Counted from the stretch's first letter, positions 1 to 11,100 are shown. The stretch is DNA of 64,000 bases from Brachynemurus nebulosus (GCA_035578155.1 JAPWDM010000005.1:49494954-49558953), one strand, 5' to 3'. Program-made: numbers and translations. The notes: generated by a model not told the origin, from the letters alone.

Positions 1-86
1 AAAAATTGAGGTTTGTTTAATCCCGTCACATCAGCGTTTAGCCTTAAATCCACAATTAAACACTTTAATATCCCTAAAGGGATTCT

Positions 87-418
87 TAGACGGCCAATCA
101 GTCCTCAGTTCAGTTTCAGTTTCAGTCAAACTGTCAGTTTTTTCTACGTGTAAAAATTAAAATCTGAAAGGAAAACTGAAACGCAGACTGAGAACTGACG
201 GGATGGATAGACCTATTTGTGTAAACAAGCGCATTATGCCTCAGTTCATTTCTTCACGTTAGTTCTCTTGAAAATCACGGTAACCTGACTGAACAAATAA
301 CTGAAGCGAGTGAAAACAGTGAGAACTGAACGGACCGTGTAAAAACAAACCGTCTTCCGAACTAAAATGAAACAAGAACGGAAACTGAAACTGAACTGAG
401 AACTGATATGACCGTCTA
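87..418. mobile_element. MITE with CAGTTT-rich inverted ends
   Basis: The left end (TAGACGG..., then TCAGTTCAGTTTCAG-type text) is mirrored by the right end (CTGAAACTGAACTGAG... CCGTCTA). Inner segments repeat the same words in both orientations, so the whole piece folds back. No coding capacity is seen; the open frame on the minus strand here is a by-product of the repeat. A clean target duplication was not found (AAAGG occurs near both ends), so the class is left open. Confidence 0.6.
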
Positions 419-1170
419 AAAGGCCCTTCAAAATGAAATTGTAATTCGAAAACCTAATTGAAATAACATGTCTTTTATTCGCAGCTTTACCATATAGCCC
501 TTTTAAAGGCTACATAATGTACAAAACCCGAACGTGTAACCTCCCCACGATGTAAATCGTCGGCTAACATCAACGTCAACGATACAATGATTTGAAAAAT
601 TGAATTTAGTTGAATAAACGTAAAAATAGGACATTTTATTAAAGCTTAATAAATAAAGGCAATTTTTTTCATATATGATTAAATTAAACTATATTATTTT
701 AGAAACTATATATTTATTTAAAAAGTGCGTACAATTTACCTCACATGATTCTTTGTGCATGTTTCGTTAACAATTTTTTAAATATCTCCTAAACCCTGTC
801 TTAATTTTTAAGTTGAAATTTACAACAATGAAAAAACTGACGATTCGTATGCAACACTAATTTTACAGAAAACTATAAAAATTTGAAACAGTATGCACGA
901 GTGATACCCCCCCCCCGTCCCGTATTTGTACAGTGAGTATATTTATTGCATATTTCCAACACAGGCGGCAATTTGTGTGTATGTTATGGCCATAAAAATG
1001 TTAACTTTATATTATAACGTCACTGTGCCAGCTAAACATTTTAAAAATTTATATTATTTTGAATTTAAAATGTTTATTACAAATTTCTAAAAATATCATC
1101 AACGGTATCTTTGTACATAAGTATATACATATTGTATTTGTATGTATGTACATGTACAAACTTATACATA
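419..1170. other. No gene recognised; AT-rich spacer
   Basis: AT-rich sequence with a short C tract near 906-915. I see no coding exon, RNA gene or paired inverted ends. Confidence 0.5.
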
Positions 1171-1174
1171 AAAT

Positions 1175-1760
1175 GAGGAGTAGTCGAACAGAAGGTAACA
1201 TTTCCACTTTTTGACTTTTTGCTTTTTTTGCAGAATGGTACTTATATCTATAAACTACACATCCTAGTTCAATTTGGCGTGTTAAATAGCAACAATTTTC
1301 ACCTAAAAAATGAGTCCCAATCTCGGTTTTCGAACAAAAAGAAACATATCCATTTCTTTATAAAAGTATTATTTTAGTTCTAACAAAAAGTAACATTTTC
1401 TTATGTAATACCAGATTTAGATTATTTGATTTAGTAGCTGAAAACACTAGAGAAAGTTAATCAAAGTTTCTCTGAACGACTGTTTTATCATCATTCATTA
1501 CCACTGTCTGTAACAAAAGGTAACATTTGCATTCAATAATTATCGAAAAGTGACATTTTCAAGTTTTACTGACAAAAGGTAACATTTCCAAAATTCAACC
1601 TCAGCTATTTCCTGTAATATGAAAGCTTTTAACTTTTTCCAATGTACATTTCTGCATAAACAGAATATTTTTAAAAATAAATGCTTACTCTTTAATCACA
1701 TTTTAGTGATTTCTGAAACAAGCAACGATGGAAATGTTACCTTCTGTTCGACTACTCCTC
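1175..1760. mobile_element. 586-bp TIR element, motif AAAAGGTAACATTTCC
   Basis: The ends form a near-perfect inverted repeat of about 32 bp beginning GAGGAGTAGTCGAACAG and closing with its complement. The 4 bases AAAT occur on both sides (1171-1174 and 1761-1764), a likely target duplication. Inside, variants of AAAAGGTAACATTTCC recur at about 1190, 1385, 1512, 1545 and 1572, like transposase-binding subterminal repeats. No open reading frame is preserved, so this is a non-autonomous DNA transposon. The superfamily is not assigned. Confidence 0.8.
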
Positions 1761-1764
1761 AAAT

Positions 1765-4340
1765 GTAAAATACACATCAGCGTTTGTTTGTAGATACAGC
1801 GTTTGTAGGAAAGAATTTTATGGAATTCCTTGTATATTTGTTAATAAACTTTTAATATTTTAAGAATTTTAAAAAGAAGCCATGTGTTTTGAATTTGGTT
1901 TTGCAAGAATTAAACACAAATAAATTTTATCAAAACCGCTCACTTTTAATGTGTATATTTTTATAGGTAAGTATTCTGATAAATAGATAATTAGGCTTAT
2001 TTTACTGGTTGCATCCTTAGCGAAGTGTATTTGACCAGCTTCAAAAAATTCCCCCCTAACAAGTATTGTTCTTTACTTAATTGTTACTAGTAGAAGCAAG
2101 AGAGTGTATTTTTATCGTGCTCATTAGGTAACTACTAATTTAGCAGGAAGTTTACAAAGCCATGAAAAGAAATAACGCACCCCAAAAACAAACAAAAAAA
2201 AAAAAAAAATTCAAAATTTTTTTTCTTAAAAGTGTAGAGAAAAAAGTGAAAAATTATACTTTTGTTCATCCCCCTAAGCAATGGCTTCTCCCCTCTCGTC
2301 AGGCCAGGAAGTCTCTCTTCTGGGCTTCTATGGAAATAATATTAAGATTTTCGCGTTAATTTTGCGTATTTTAATTAAATTTGGGTCAACTTGGGTGCGC
2401 AAAGACTAACAGTAGAATGGGTAAATCGCTATTTATCGAACGAAAATGCGTGCACCAAAATAATAAATATCCCGCATGAGTAATAAAAAAATATTAACCA
2501 CTTCACTATGATTATCTAATCATTAGCGTTTGCTTCAGCTCACAATCATTACAGATTTCATTACAAAATTACCATGTCCATTATACTCTCGATCATTATA
2601 CTCTCACATAGAGTTTGCGCTTTGCTGTAGGAATTTTCACAAAAGTAACTAAACTTTGAAATAAAAAATTAAGGGAGGAGTTCATGCCAGAAACGGCTAA
2701 TAAACTAATTTTTTTCGAATCTCGTTTTTTTTTTTATTTTGTTCTGTGGTTCTTTACAAACACGGTGATATATATAAAACATGGCCAAAAAAATTTTTTT
2801 TCAAGTAGGAAAATATTTATTTATGAGCCGCTGCGCAGCCAAGTTGCTGTTCTTTGCTGACAACGCTCGCCCCCCCCCCACGCGATTTTATCAGTAATAT
2901 TTAGTTTTGGTGTGTACATGAGTGTTATTGTATGCACTGAAATAATATTCTTTTATTTGTAAGCCTTTGTAAACGTTTTAATAAACAGTGAGTAAACCGC
3001 TTCTTTTGTTATTATTTTTGTTTTTTACCATTTCTCGAAAGCTGTGTTTTTCCCGACAAGGAAAATCATATCTCAAGTTCTAGAAAAAATAGAGACTTAA
3101 TCTTTTTAAAATTTTGCTCATAAGCATATTGCGCATAAAGTGGAGTATGCTTTTTCCATTTGAACAATTGTAACTATTTTTAAACATTTTTCTTTTAATA
3201 AAAAATTGGCTTTTGTAATTTTTAGAAGTTTGGGATTACAATTTTATAGTTAATTTTTAAAATTACCTGAAACCCATACTCAGCTTTATGGACAGGTCCT
3301 GTAGGAATAAAATAATGAAAAAATATTTAAAAAATATTCATTACTTTTTGAGATATGGCGTTCCTTGTAAACGCTTAAAAACTTGAGAAAAAGGGCCCCC
3401 TCCCCCTACAGGGAAGAGTAATGAATGTTTCAAAAACAAAATTTTCTATCTGAAACCCTCCCTAATTTGAAAAAAAATTTCAACAAGCAAAATAATCATA
3501 AATAAAAAAGTTGCTTTTTTATTTGAACTCCCCCCTTAACGTTCTCAAATACATTTAGTGTTATAAAAATCAACCTTCAAGCAAATTAAGAACAAGCATA
3601 ACAATTACAAAGAAGAAAAATAACTTTTTTTATTCGTTTTGAATGTAAAAAAGAAATTGTAATATTTGTATTCTAAAAGATCAATTGTTATTCCTGAAAG
3701 AAAAAATTACATATTCAAAAATTCATTTTGATAAAAATATCATTTTCACAAATTAACTACTTTTAATTCATTTAAAACGCATACAAAACGACACAATAAA
3801 ACACTCACTCACTCATTCGAATGAATCAAGGGACTCCATTTAAAACAGTTAATTAGAATTAAATAAATGTAAATGATTTAAAAATGAAAAGTTCAAGCGG
3901 CCTCACTGGTATAGTGACGGGGGGCACGCCATTGTTAAACGACTGCAAATAAATCTATTGTTAAATATTACGTTCAGATGTCGTTATTTTAATATATGTG
4001 GATCTACAGCATCATGGACTATACCGAAGAGTAAACGTATATTATATTAAATATTTAATTTTTAATTTGCAAACTTTGGTCACAATTGAATAAGAAAGAA
4101 TTGAACTGAGTGGGGGTACCTACACGTATGTGTGGAGTAAAAAAAAAAACAAAAACTTTTATGTAAATATAAAAACATTCTTAACAGTTTGTTGAATACA
4201 AATAATCAACTGTGTGTTTTCCTGCACAATGCTTTCTGGATGTCTCTGCCTTCGCTTTCTCGTCAGTATTCTATGTAGGTACCTATGGATTTGGGATACC
4301 GTGTGCCCCATATAAAAGTACAACATTTCTGAGTTCTAAG
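1765..4340. other. No gene recognised; AT-rich spacer with old repeats
   Basis: AT-rich, with poly-A/T runs and C tracts (2870-2879). A short segment near 2440-2485 (...CCCGCATGAGTAATAA...) resembles 8723-8790 in inverted orientation, so old interspersed repeat is present. No supported exon. The 65- and 78-codon open frames here have no recognisable protein. Confidence 0.45.
2440..2485 (-). repeat. Diverged copy of the 8.7-kb GCGGGA repeat
   Basis: On the minus strand this reads TATTACTCATGCGGGA followed by a GGTGCACGCATTT-like string. It parallels ATTACTCATGCGGGAGAAG and GGCGCACACATTT at 8737-8785 on the plus strand. It is a short diverged pair and not itself diagnostic of a TE class. Confidence 0.5.
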
Positions 4341-4365
4341 CGGAGAGAAAAATCATATAATTTTT
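4341..4365 (+). repeat. Left half of repeat R1, split by the Penelope insertion
   Basis: These 25 bases (CGGAGAGAAAAATCAT...) are identical to 11103-11127, where the same repeat continues unbroken. Here it is interrupted after TCATATAATTTTT (4353-4365). Those 13 bases reappear at 6709-6721, where the rest of R1 resumes. They are the target-site duplication of the element at 4366-6708. Confidence 0.85.
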
Positions 4366-4506
4366 ACAACAATATTTTTTTTGGGATATATAAATTTCAC
4401 GAAGAATTTTTTCAACCTTCTCCCAAATTGCGTGGACTAGCTTTATAGAAGGATGGACATAATGAAACCAATATCTTCTATTTCATAGCTTTTCTTTATT
4501 AAAATT

Positions 4507-4547
4507 GCCAAAATATTTTCGATATGTTTAATATCATCTTCAGTGGC
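4507..4547 (-). ncRNA. Hammerhead-ribozyme-like fold in the Penelope 3' region
   Basis: Read on the minus strand (the sense of the RT gene): GCCA, then CTGAAGA, one T, GATAT, loop TAAAC, ATATC, GAAA, ATATTT, TGGC. GCCA/TGGC closes stem I, GATAT/ATATC makes stem II, CTGANGA and GAAA are the conserved core strings, and the self-complementary AATATT would be a minimal stem III ending in a U-H cleavage context. Hammerhead motifs with very short stem III are described for Penelope-like elements. The odd point is one extra base between the core A and stem II, so catalysis is not certain. The structure was assigned by eye. Confidence 0.55.
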
Positions 4548-5113
4548 TAAACATCAAAAAAAAAAAAAATTTTTACAACGTAATAATAAACAATAACATC
4601 ATTTTTATATATTTACAATTCTTCGTTAACTTATACTATTATTTTTTAGGTTATAAGCTACATATTGGATAGGAGGATTATTTATTTATTTTTGTAAAAA
4701 CAACAAGAATTTGTGATTTAGTTGATATATAGGAAATTTTATGTTTGGAAGAATATCTATTTGTGTTAACGAAACAAACAAAACCCATTTTTTAATATTA
4801 GCGGATTTGAGACAGGACAAACTGAAACAGTATGTATATTAAAATGTTAAAAATTTTTTTTTACAATCTTACTCACCAGAAATTATCTAAATTTCAGATT
4901 GTCATTCTTGGATAACAACCAACCATACCAACAATTCATTAGAACAATTTAACTAGTTTTTTTGCATTTCACATGGAAATTTGTCAATCGAAAAATTTTT
5001 TTTATAAAATAATTACTTTAATTTAAAACAATTAAAAAAGTCAAACATATTTAAAATGTAAAATCAAAAAAAATTTCAAGAGAATTTTTTTTTTTTAAAT
5101 TATCACAGTTTGT

Positions 5114-5138
5114 ACAATGTACTCCTCAAGTACATTGT
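5114..5138. repeat. Perfect 10-bp-arm hairpin
   Basis: ACAATGTACT and AGTACATTGT flank a 5-base loop (CCTCA) in the Penelope 3' region, about 200 bases after the stop codon. It is a candidate RNA structure of the element; function unknown. Confidence 0.6.
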
Positions 5139-5338
5139 TATTGGTATGGTAGCACAGTGATCAACTGAACTAAATTTGTAAATTTTTTGTTTAAAGATAA
5201 ATTTCTCGAAAATTCTAGACAAAATTAGTCCGGTCTCAATTTACATATTGGTATGTGTTTATTGTTTATGTTTTTTGATTACAATGTATTATATAAGCAT
5301 CTTTTGGAAATATTGTTTATTGATTTCTATTATTATTA

Positions 5339-6712
5339 TTATTTTATTTTTTTAATAATCGTTAAATAGGCATTATCTAGAGCTAATGATTCTATCTGCT
5401 TGTTGCAATTTTTTGATTCATTCAGTTTTATGTAAAAACCTTCACTTAATAATCTTTTTTGGTATTTATTTTCTCTGTCTAATATTTCGACTTGGTCGAA
5501 ATTAAACCTGTGATCATTATTTATCGAATGTTCAGATAATCCAGTTGCCTCTTTGCCCCTTTTTATGTCATATTTGTGTTGGGCTAATCTATTATTCAAC
5601 GACTGTGACGTTTGTCCATAGTATGATAATTCGCAATCTTGGCAGTTTATTTTATATACTATATTGTAATCTTGTTTTATATCTGTTTTTACTCTTTTTT
5701 TAGTGTAAATGTTTGAAATTTTATTGTTAAAAGAAAAAGTTATTTTATTTTTGCTATTTTTTTCTATTATTGGTTTTAATTTCTTAGTTAAATTATTATA
5801 GGGTAAACAAATTCTATTTTTATGTTCATTTATTGTATCTACATTAGTTTTTGTTGTATTATATGCTAAATGTATAACTTTTTCTTTTATCATGTTAATT
5901 AAATTTATAGGATAGTTATTTTTAGTTAGAATGGAAACAGCTAATTTTATAGATTCTTTTCTATTTTTTATGCTACTTAAATGTACCGCTCTATGCATTA
6001 GATTATGTATCATGTTATTTTTTATGTATTGTGGATGATTCGAGTTGTAATTAATGATTCTGTCAGTGTAATTATCTTTTTTATGCCATATTGTGTTAAT
6101 CACGTTATGCTTATCTTTTTTAACTAAGGTGTCAAGAAAAGCTATTTGGTTATTTTCTTCTATTTCAATGGAAAACTGTAAAGTTGGATGATAATTATTA
6201 AAACTATTTTTAATATGTTCTATTAAATTTTCTGGCGCTACTGTTAAAATGTCATCTACGTATCTATAGAAAAAAGCTGGATTCCATTTTTTGACTTTTT
6301 TAATACTGGCAGCACAAAGAAAATCCATTACATACGAAGCAATGATACTGCTAAGGTTCCCACCCATTGGGCAGCCAAATAACTGTTTATAAAATTTATC
6401 CTGAAATCTAAAAACATTATTTTCGAAAATTAACTCAATTCCCTCAATAAATAATTCTCTATCTATATCTGTAAATTTTTTTACGTTGGACCATTGTTTT
6501 TTAATGACAGCTATTGCTAAGTTTAGAGGAATATTTGTAAATAAAGATTTGACATCCAATGAAAAAATTTTTTCATTAGAATCTTTAAGTTGAATGTTAT
6601 TAATTTTCTTTACGAAATCATACGAATTTTTTATGGAAAATTGACTATTTTCAGATTTAGTTAATATTTCAGAGAAATATTTTGCTATTCTATAAAAAAA
6701 TTCTTCGTTCAT
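5339..6712 (-). CDS. Penelope-like reverse transcriptase with GIY-YIG endonuclease, N-terminally truncated
   Basis: The 457-codon frame encodes a Penelope-type retrotransposon protein that would reverse-transcribe its RNA at a nick made by its own endonuclease. Visible RT blocks are SLDVKSLFTNIP (first catalytic Asp near residue 53), GCPMGGNLSS (about 113-122) and the catalytic YVDD (151-154). A C-terminal GIY-YIG-type nuclease follows: VYKINCQDC (352-360), YYGQT (364-368), an R/H region (375, 379) and a likely catalytic Glu near 424. The CxxC insert before YYGQT is typical of Penelope-like enzymes. Penelope proteins are usually a few hundred residues longer at the N-terminus, so that part is lost. 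The ATG at 6710-6712 lies inside the target duplication: the start codon comes from host DNA, not from the element, so translation from it is incidental. No internal stop or frameshift is present, which suggests a fairly young insertion. Confidence 0.92.
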   Translation of the reverse strand: MNEEFFYRIAKYFSEILTKSENSQFSIKNSYDFVKKINNIQLKDSNEKIFSLDVKSLFTNIPLNLAIAVIKKQWSNVKKFTDIDRELFIEGIELIFENNVFRFQDKFYKQLFGCPMGGNLSSIIASYVMDFLCAASIKKVKKWNPAFFYRYVDDILTVAPENLIEHIKNSFNNYHPTLQFSIEIEENNQIAFLDTLVKKDKHNVINTIWHKKDNYTDRIINYNSNHPQYIKNNMIHNLMHRAVHLSSIKNRKESIKLAVSILTKNNYPINLINMIKEKVIHLAYNTTKTNVDTINEHKNRICLPYNNLTKKLKPIIEKNSKNKITFSFNNKISNIYTKKRVKTDIKQDYNIVYKINCQDCELSYYGQTSQSLNNRLAQHKYDIKRGKEATGLSEHSINNDHRFNFDQVEILDRENKYQKRLLSEGFYIKLNESKNCNKQIESLALDNAYLTIIKKIK

Positions 6713-6785
6713 ATAATTTTTGTAGATAAAATTTCAGAAAAATTACCATGCTCTCTTATAATGCGTGCGCGATCGACGACCAAAG
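6709..6785 (+). repeat. Right half of repeat R1 with target duplication
   Basis: Bases 6709-6785 match 11115-11191 essentially base for base (…TTACCATGCTCTC…GATCGACGACCAAAG), then diverge. Together with 4341-4365 they rebuild the R1 segment that was occupied by the Penelope element. Confidence 0.85.
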
Positions 6786-7369
6786 TAAAAAATATTTTAC
6801 GATCATGTGTTCAGATTTGGTTACTATCCTTTTGGTGGGAGTGCTGGTAAGTGTTCAACATTATTTGCTATACGATTTCTAAATAACCACTATTAATACT
6901 GTATGTATCATCATATATATATCCTTCTTTGTTTATCTATCAGTACATAATCTATTTTCCATCTATCTTTTTTCATTCTGAACATAAAACATCCTTACAT
7001 AATGACATACAAATATACTATTCATCTTTATCTGTATAAATTTAAGAGTAAATGAATAAAAAAGAGATAAAAAATTATTGTTCATGTTCTATTGGTTAGA
7101 ATTTGAATAAAAACAGTGAAGAATGAATTGAAGTCGTTTACAGTACAGGAAAACAACACCCTAACAATGATTGTATACGGTCTTGTTCTGTATATTCTAT
7201 ATACCTGGTACAGTTAGTTCCCCATATTTCGGGCGTGCAGAACCAAATCAATATACTATTAAAAATATTTTCAAGATAACTGACAACTTTGAACTAGTAA
7301 AATATAAATATATCTTCTAGTTTCATGATATTTTTGATTTTTTATATTTATGGTTTTTTATTGCTAATG

Positions 7370-7409
7370 CTACTGAAGAGGACTACAAAAGTAATCGAAA
7401 CCGGTCTAG
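7370..7409 (+). ncRNA. Hammerhead-like core, probably Penelope-derived remnant
   Basis: Reads CTA, CTGAAGA, one G, GACTAC, AAAA, GTAATC, GAAA, CCGG, TC, TAG. The arms GACTAC/GTAATC pair at 5 of 6 positions. CTGANGA and GAAA are intact, ACCGGT is self-complementary (minimal stem III), and GTC would be the cleavage triplet. It carries the same extra base after CTGAAGA as the copy at 4507-4547. No protein relic of a plus-strand Penelope was recognised beside it. Confidence 0.4.
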
Positions 7410-7794
7410 AGAATATTTTTATATTTTTATTTCTTGTGGGTCCTTAAGGGGAAAAATTTTATTATTATGGCTTTATTATTACGGCTTAATATAGTGACTA
7501 TAGTTTGTTCTCTAATTCTTATCGACTACAGTGCACATTTTTTTTATTTGTACAATTTTTGTAACATTAAAATAAATTGCGCACAAATTAAAATAACATA
7601 TTTTACTTCAATATTATTGATTTTAAAATTCATTATGTCGGTGAAAATTTGTTAATATTTTTATTGCTTGAAATTTTTGCACGTTTCCCTAATTTTTAGA
7701 ATAAATATATTCATAAAAATACAAAAATAGCACCAAAGACTTTAAGCAATCAATGCATCTACGAGGAACCTTTAGAACCCGAGTTAGGTCCGGC

Positions 7795-7995
7795 CCTGAG
7801 CGGGCCGGACCTAGCCTAAGTGGCGCCCGGGGCAGGGTCAAAAAATGGCACCCTTGTAGAAAAAAAGATTTCTTTTTCCTTCTCAAAAAACAAGTGACTA
7901 GCAAAAAAAAAACGTCACATACCTAACTTTGGCACCCCCAAGACCTGCCTCCCGGGGCACGTGCTCCGGCTGCCCCCTAGATCCGACCCTGTCGG
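7795..7995. repeat. GC-rich interspersed repeat with inverted ends
   Basis: An abrupt GC-rich island. GCGGGCCGGACCTAG at about 7799-7816 is mirrored by CTAGATCCGACCCTG at about 7978-7992, and GGCGCCCGGGGCA is mirrored by CCCGGGGCACGTGC. Directly left, TCCGGCCCTGAGCGGGCCGGA forms a second palindrome. This resembles the widespread 'GGGCCGGCCC' class of short DNA-transposon-like repeats. The open frame on the minus strand here is only a reflection of the GC content. Confidence 0.5.
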
Positions 7996-8743
7996 CGCCC
8001 TGCTTGCCCGCCCCTTTATCCGCCGCTGCCCCCGCTCCTTGCGATATACCCTCTTGTAAAATTAATTTTTTATAAAATTCATAAAAAATATTTAATAGAA
8101 TGACACGTAACTCGCTGTGCTAAATCAGAAGGGAAATTTCTGGTTACTAAAACAAGTAATGGAAGGCGAGCTAAGCATGGAAAGATGATGACAATGATAT
8201 TGGTTTTGTAGCGATTGACACGAACTTTCACTGTAAGTAATAGCACACTTTTCGTTCAGACTTTCATAGCATAAGTATTACATCTAGTTTCATCATGCCT
8301 AATTTATTGTCAGGTACATATTAAGGTTTAGTGGATACAGGACTAAATTAAAATTTGGAAACGATATACGAAACGGTCGCAAAATTACATGTATATGTAT
8401 GCAGTAAAGTGGTCGAATTGTACTCTTGGATATGCGTGTGTGATCCTAATGAAGGATTAAATAAAACTTTCCGATGTGTTGGAGTTTAACATTGGACCGC
8501 ACGCACACAATTATATTAATAAAAGAAGCAACGAACGTATAAAAATTTCGGAAAAACACAGCACTGAAAAATTCAAGATGGCGAGGACTGTTAAAAACAA
8601 ATGAATGCTAACCGGAAAGAATTGTATGAGGAAACTTTAGGACATTTGGAATAGCGGAGTAATATAAATGTTAACAGTTTCTTTAGATTTAGTCTAGCCT
8701 ATCAAGCATTTCTTTAAGTAATAAAAAAAATTATTTCTTATTA

Positions 8744-8830
8744 CTCATGCGGGAGAAGTACTAATTTGGCGCACACATTTCTGTACGCAAAATAGCTGTT
8801 TGTCCACTGTACTCTTCCCGCATACTATTT
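8744..8830. repeat. Small foldback repeat with GCGGGA ends
   Basis: CATGCGGGAGAAGTAC at the left is mirrored by GTACTCTTCCCGCATA at the right. It is followed by several copies of ACACGCAAA (about 8838-8900). Related sequence occurs inverted at 2440-2485. Confidence 0.5.
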
Positions 8831-9091
8831 TGCGTGTGGAAAGTAACTTTCTACACGCAAATTGACAATAAAACACGCAAAATTTAATCAAAACACGCAA
8901 AGCCGTCTCTTAAATTTTCATTTAATAAATATTTCATAATTATTTCTATAGAAACCACCAACAAAGTACTTTAAACAATAGTTAATTCAGAAAAAAAAAG
9001 ACGAACACTTAAAAATACTACTTTAAAAAGTAATAAAAATGTCAAAAATAGTGATAATAATAGAAAAAAGAATGTGAAATTCGTAATAAAA

Positions 9092-9237
9092 AATAGTATG
9101 TGCAACTCGTGCGGGATTGTCGATTGCCCCACTCAAGCGAATGAGCGCACTCACTACGTTCGTGCGCTCAACTTCGCCTTCGTAGGCAATCGACAATTTC
9201 CCGCACTTATTGCACAATATACTATTCCTTTTTCCCG
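9092..9237. mobile_element. 146-bp palindromic MITE
   Basis: AATAGTATGTGCAA...GTGCGGGA...TTGTCGATTGCC at the left is mirrored by GGCAATCGACAA...TCCCGCAC...TTGCACAATATACTATT at the right. The centre holds a second palindrome around GAGCGCACTCACTACGTTCGTGCGCTC. The whole unit would fold into a long hairpin. No coding potential. Confidence 0.65.
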
Positions 9238-9239
9238 AT

Positions 9240-10738
9240 GACAATGTATTTTATAAGTAGTGTACAAGTTAACGTTTAAAAGAAAACAACTGTTGCGGTT
9301 CGCAGCACACAGCTTCATAGGTGGTCAGAAATTAGAAAATCAATCCTTGAAAAAAATCAATTTTCCTTTATAATTGGAAACAATTAGACAAAAAATTGAA
9401 TAATGACGGTTTTTTTTTGTCATTTTTGTCTGTAAAAAGGAGTTAAAATTTAAAGGCGGAGAAACCTTTTAAGTTTAGAGTTTAAAAAAGAATTGTTATG
9501 CTTCCAACGCGCCCTTATGAGCTGTAATTAATAGACAGCTACGGGCTGCAGCCTCTACGCCGATTTGAAAATGTAGTTTTGTGTAAAACGTTTTTAAAGA
9601 CTTTTTTCTAATTTTTTTTTTATATTTAAATCGATTAAAAAAAATATGTGAGAGGTTTCAAATCGATTGCATTTAACGTTTCCCCATAAAAAAATTATTG
9701 AAAATGTGTCTTTTTTAGCTTCTAACTCTGAATAACTTCTTAATAACCTTAATATTACATCTCTGGATACATAAATACCCGAAAATCTGGCTGCTTCTGT
9801 ACACTTCATATTGTATAATACATGTAATATTATGTTATCTTATGGTATGTAGAATATTTTTAAGTTACACGTTCTTTCTATACGGTGTTACACTGTTTCG
9901 TGTTGCTTGTGCTGTTGGTCTTGTTCTTCTACTTTTTCGAACGTCGTTATTGTTCGTTACTGTCGACTACTGTTGTATGACTGCTGTATTGAATGTGAAT
10001 AACTAAAAGAAATGTTACAATTACTCACGACGATGACGATGAGTACGACACGACAATAAGGCGTGCGAGGCGCGCAGGCAAAAAGCCCGAAGTGCGACGA
10101 CACGGGAGTGACGGGGGGTAAACGAAAAAAAAAAAAGTGAACAAGAAGTAAAATGCTGGTTCATTCTTTTGTCGTGTTTGTGCTTTTTATTTCATCATAG
10201 TTTTGCTTCTTTTTTGCTTGCTCTATTTGTTTGTTTGTGCTTCATGGAAAAAAGAAGAAGAAAATGGTGGCAGCATAAAAACGCTACGAGTATGAGAAGT
10301 TGAAGAGTTTACTGAAAACAGTTTCAGAGACAAGATAATAATAAATGCAATGCATGGTATCGGATGTTAAACGTTAGATTAAGTGGAAATTAATCTAGGA
10401 ATTATATAGAGTTGAATTTCAATATGAATAAAATGACTGTTATCATGTAAATTCTTATTTTGTCAACATGTAAAAATTATGGAACTGTCCCTGCGGTACA
10501 ACTACCTCAAAAATGAGTTTGAGCACTAATTCGCTCCTAGATAATTATAATATTCGCTTTAGTGCAGTTGGCGAGCCCGAAATAATGCGCAGGTATAGTC
10601 ACCGGCAGTGAAGCAACGGACTAATATATTCTTAATCGAACTCTCGAGTATTTGGGTACTTTTGTAGCATGCGCTACTTTCTTAAAAAATAGAATTAATA
10701 AATTTCGGGGAAAAAAATCTTTTTCTGATAGCTTTAAA
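9240..10738. other. No gene recognised
   Basis: Mixed sequence; a modestly GC-richer patch at about 9890-10090 has no convincing open frame. No RNA gene or paired repeat ends were found. Confidence 0.4.
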
Positions 10739-10741
10739 TAA

Positions 10742-11047
10742 CACAGCCACACAAAAAAAAAATTTCTGACCTGGAGGTCTCACTATATGTACTATATGTT
10801 TTTGGGGTCGCTGAATCCGAATTTCGGGTCAGTTTCATTTCAGTACATCTGGGTTCGGCCATAACCTCAAAAAACACCCTCAAAATTGCTATATTTGTTA
10901 ATTTTGAGGGTGTCTTTTGAGGTTATGGCCGAACCCAGATGTACTGGAATGAAACTGACCCCAAATTCGGATTCAGCGACCCCAAAAACATATAGTACAT
11001 ATAGTGAGACCTCCAGGTCAGAAAATTTTTTTTTTTGTGTGGCTGTG
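10742..11047. mobile_element. Near-perfect palindromic MITE with TAA duplication
   Basis: Two arms of about 145 bp are nearly exact inverted copies (outer ends CACAGCCACAC / GTGTGGCTGTG, inner ends CACCCTCAAAATT / AATTTTGAGGGTG) around a loop of roughly a dozen bases. TAA is present at 10739-10741 and 11048-11050. A TAA/TTA duplication plus a foldback structure suggests a PIF/Harbinger-type MITE. The arms still match almost everywhere, so the insertion is young, and any transcript would form a long double-stranded hairpin. Confidence 0.85.
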
Positions 11048-11100
11048 TAATTAATCGGGTACGATATGTGTGTTAGTTAGGGTGAAGAACTATTATTATA

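Larger units (their letters stand above)
4366..6708 (-). mobile_element. 5'-truncated Penelope-like retroelement
   Basis: A 2,343-bp insertion bounded by a 13-bp duplication (TCATATAATTTTT at 4353-4365 and 6709-6721). The uninterrupted target is readable at 11103-11191. The element lies on the minus strand. Its 5' end, at 6708, cuts into the reverse transcriptase frame, so the N-terminal part of the usual Penelope protein is missing. About 970 bp of 3' sequence follow the stop codon and include a hammerhead-like fold (4507-4547) and a short perfect hairpin (5114-5138). Penelope-like elements are known for the RT plus GIY-YIG layout and for hammerhead motifs. The boundaries are seen directly; the class follows from the protein. 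Confidence 0.9.
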
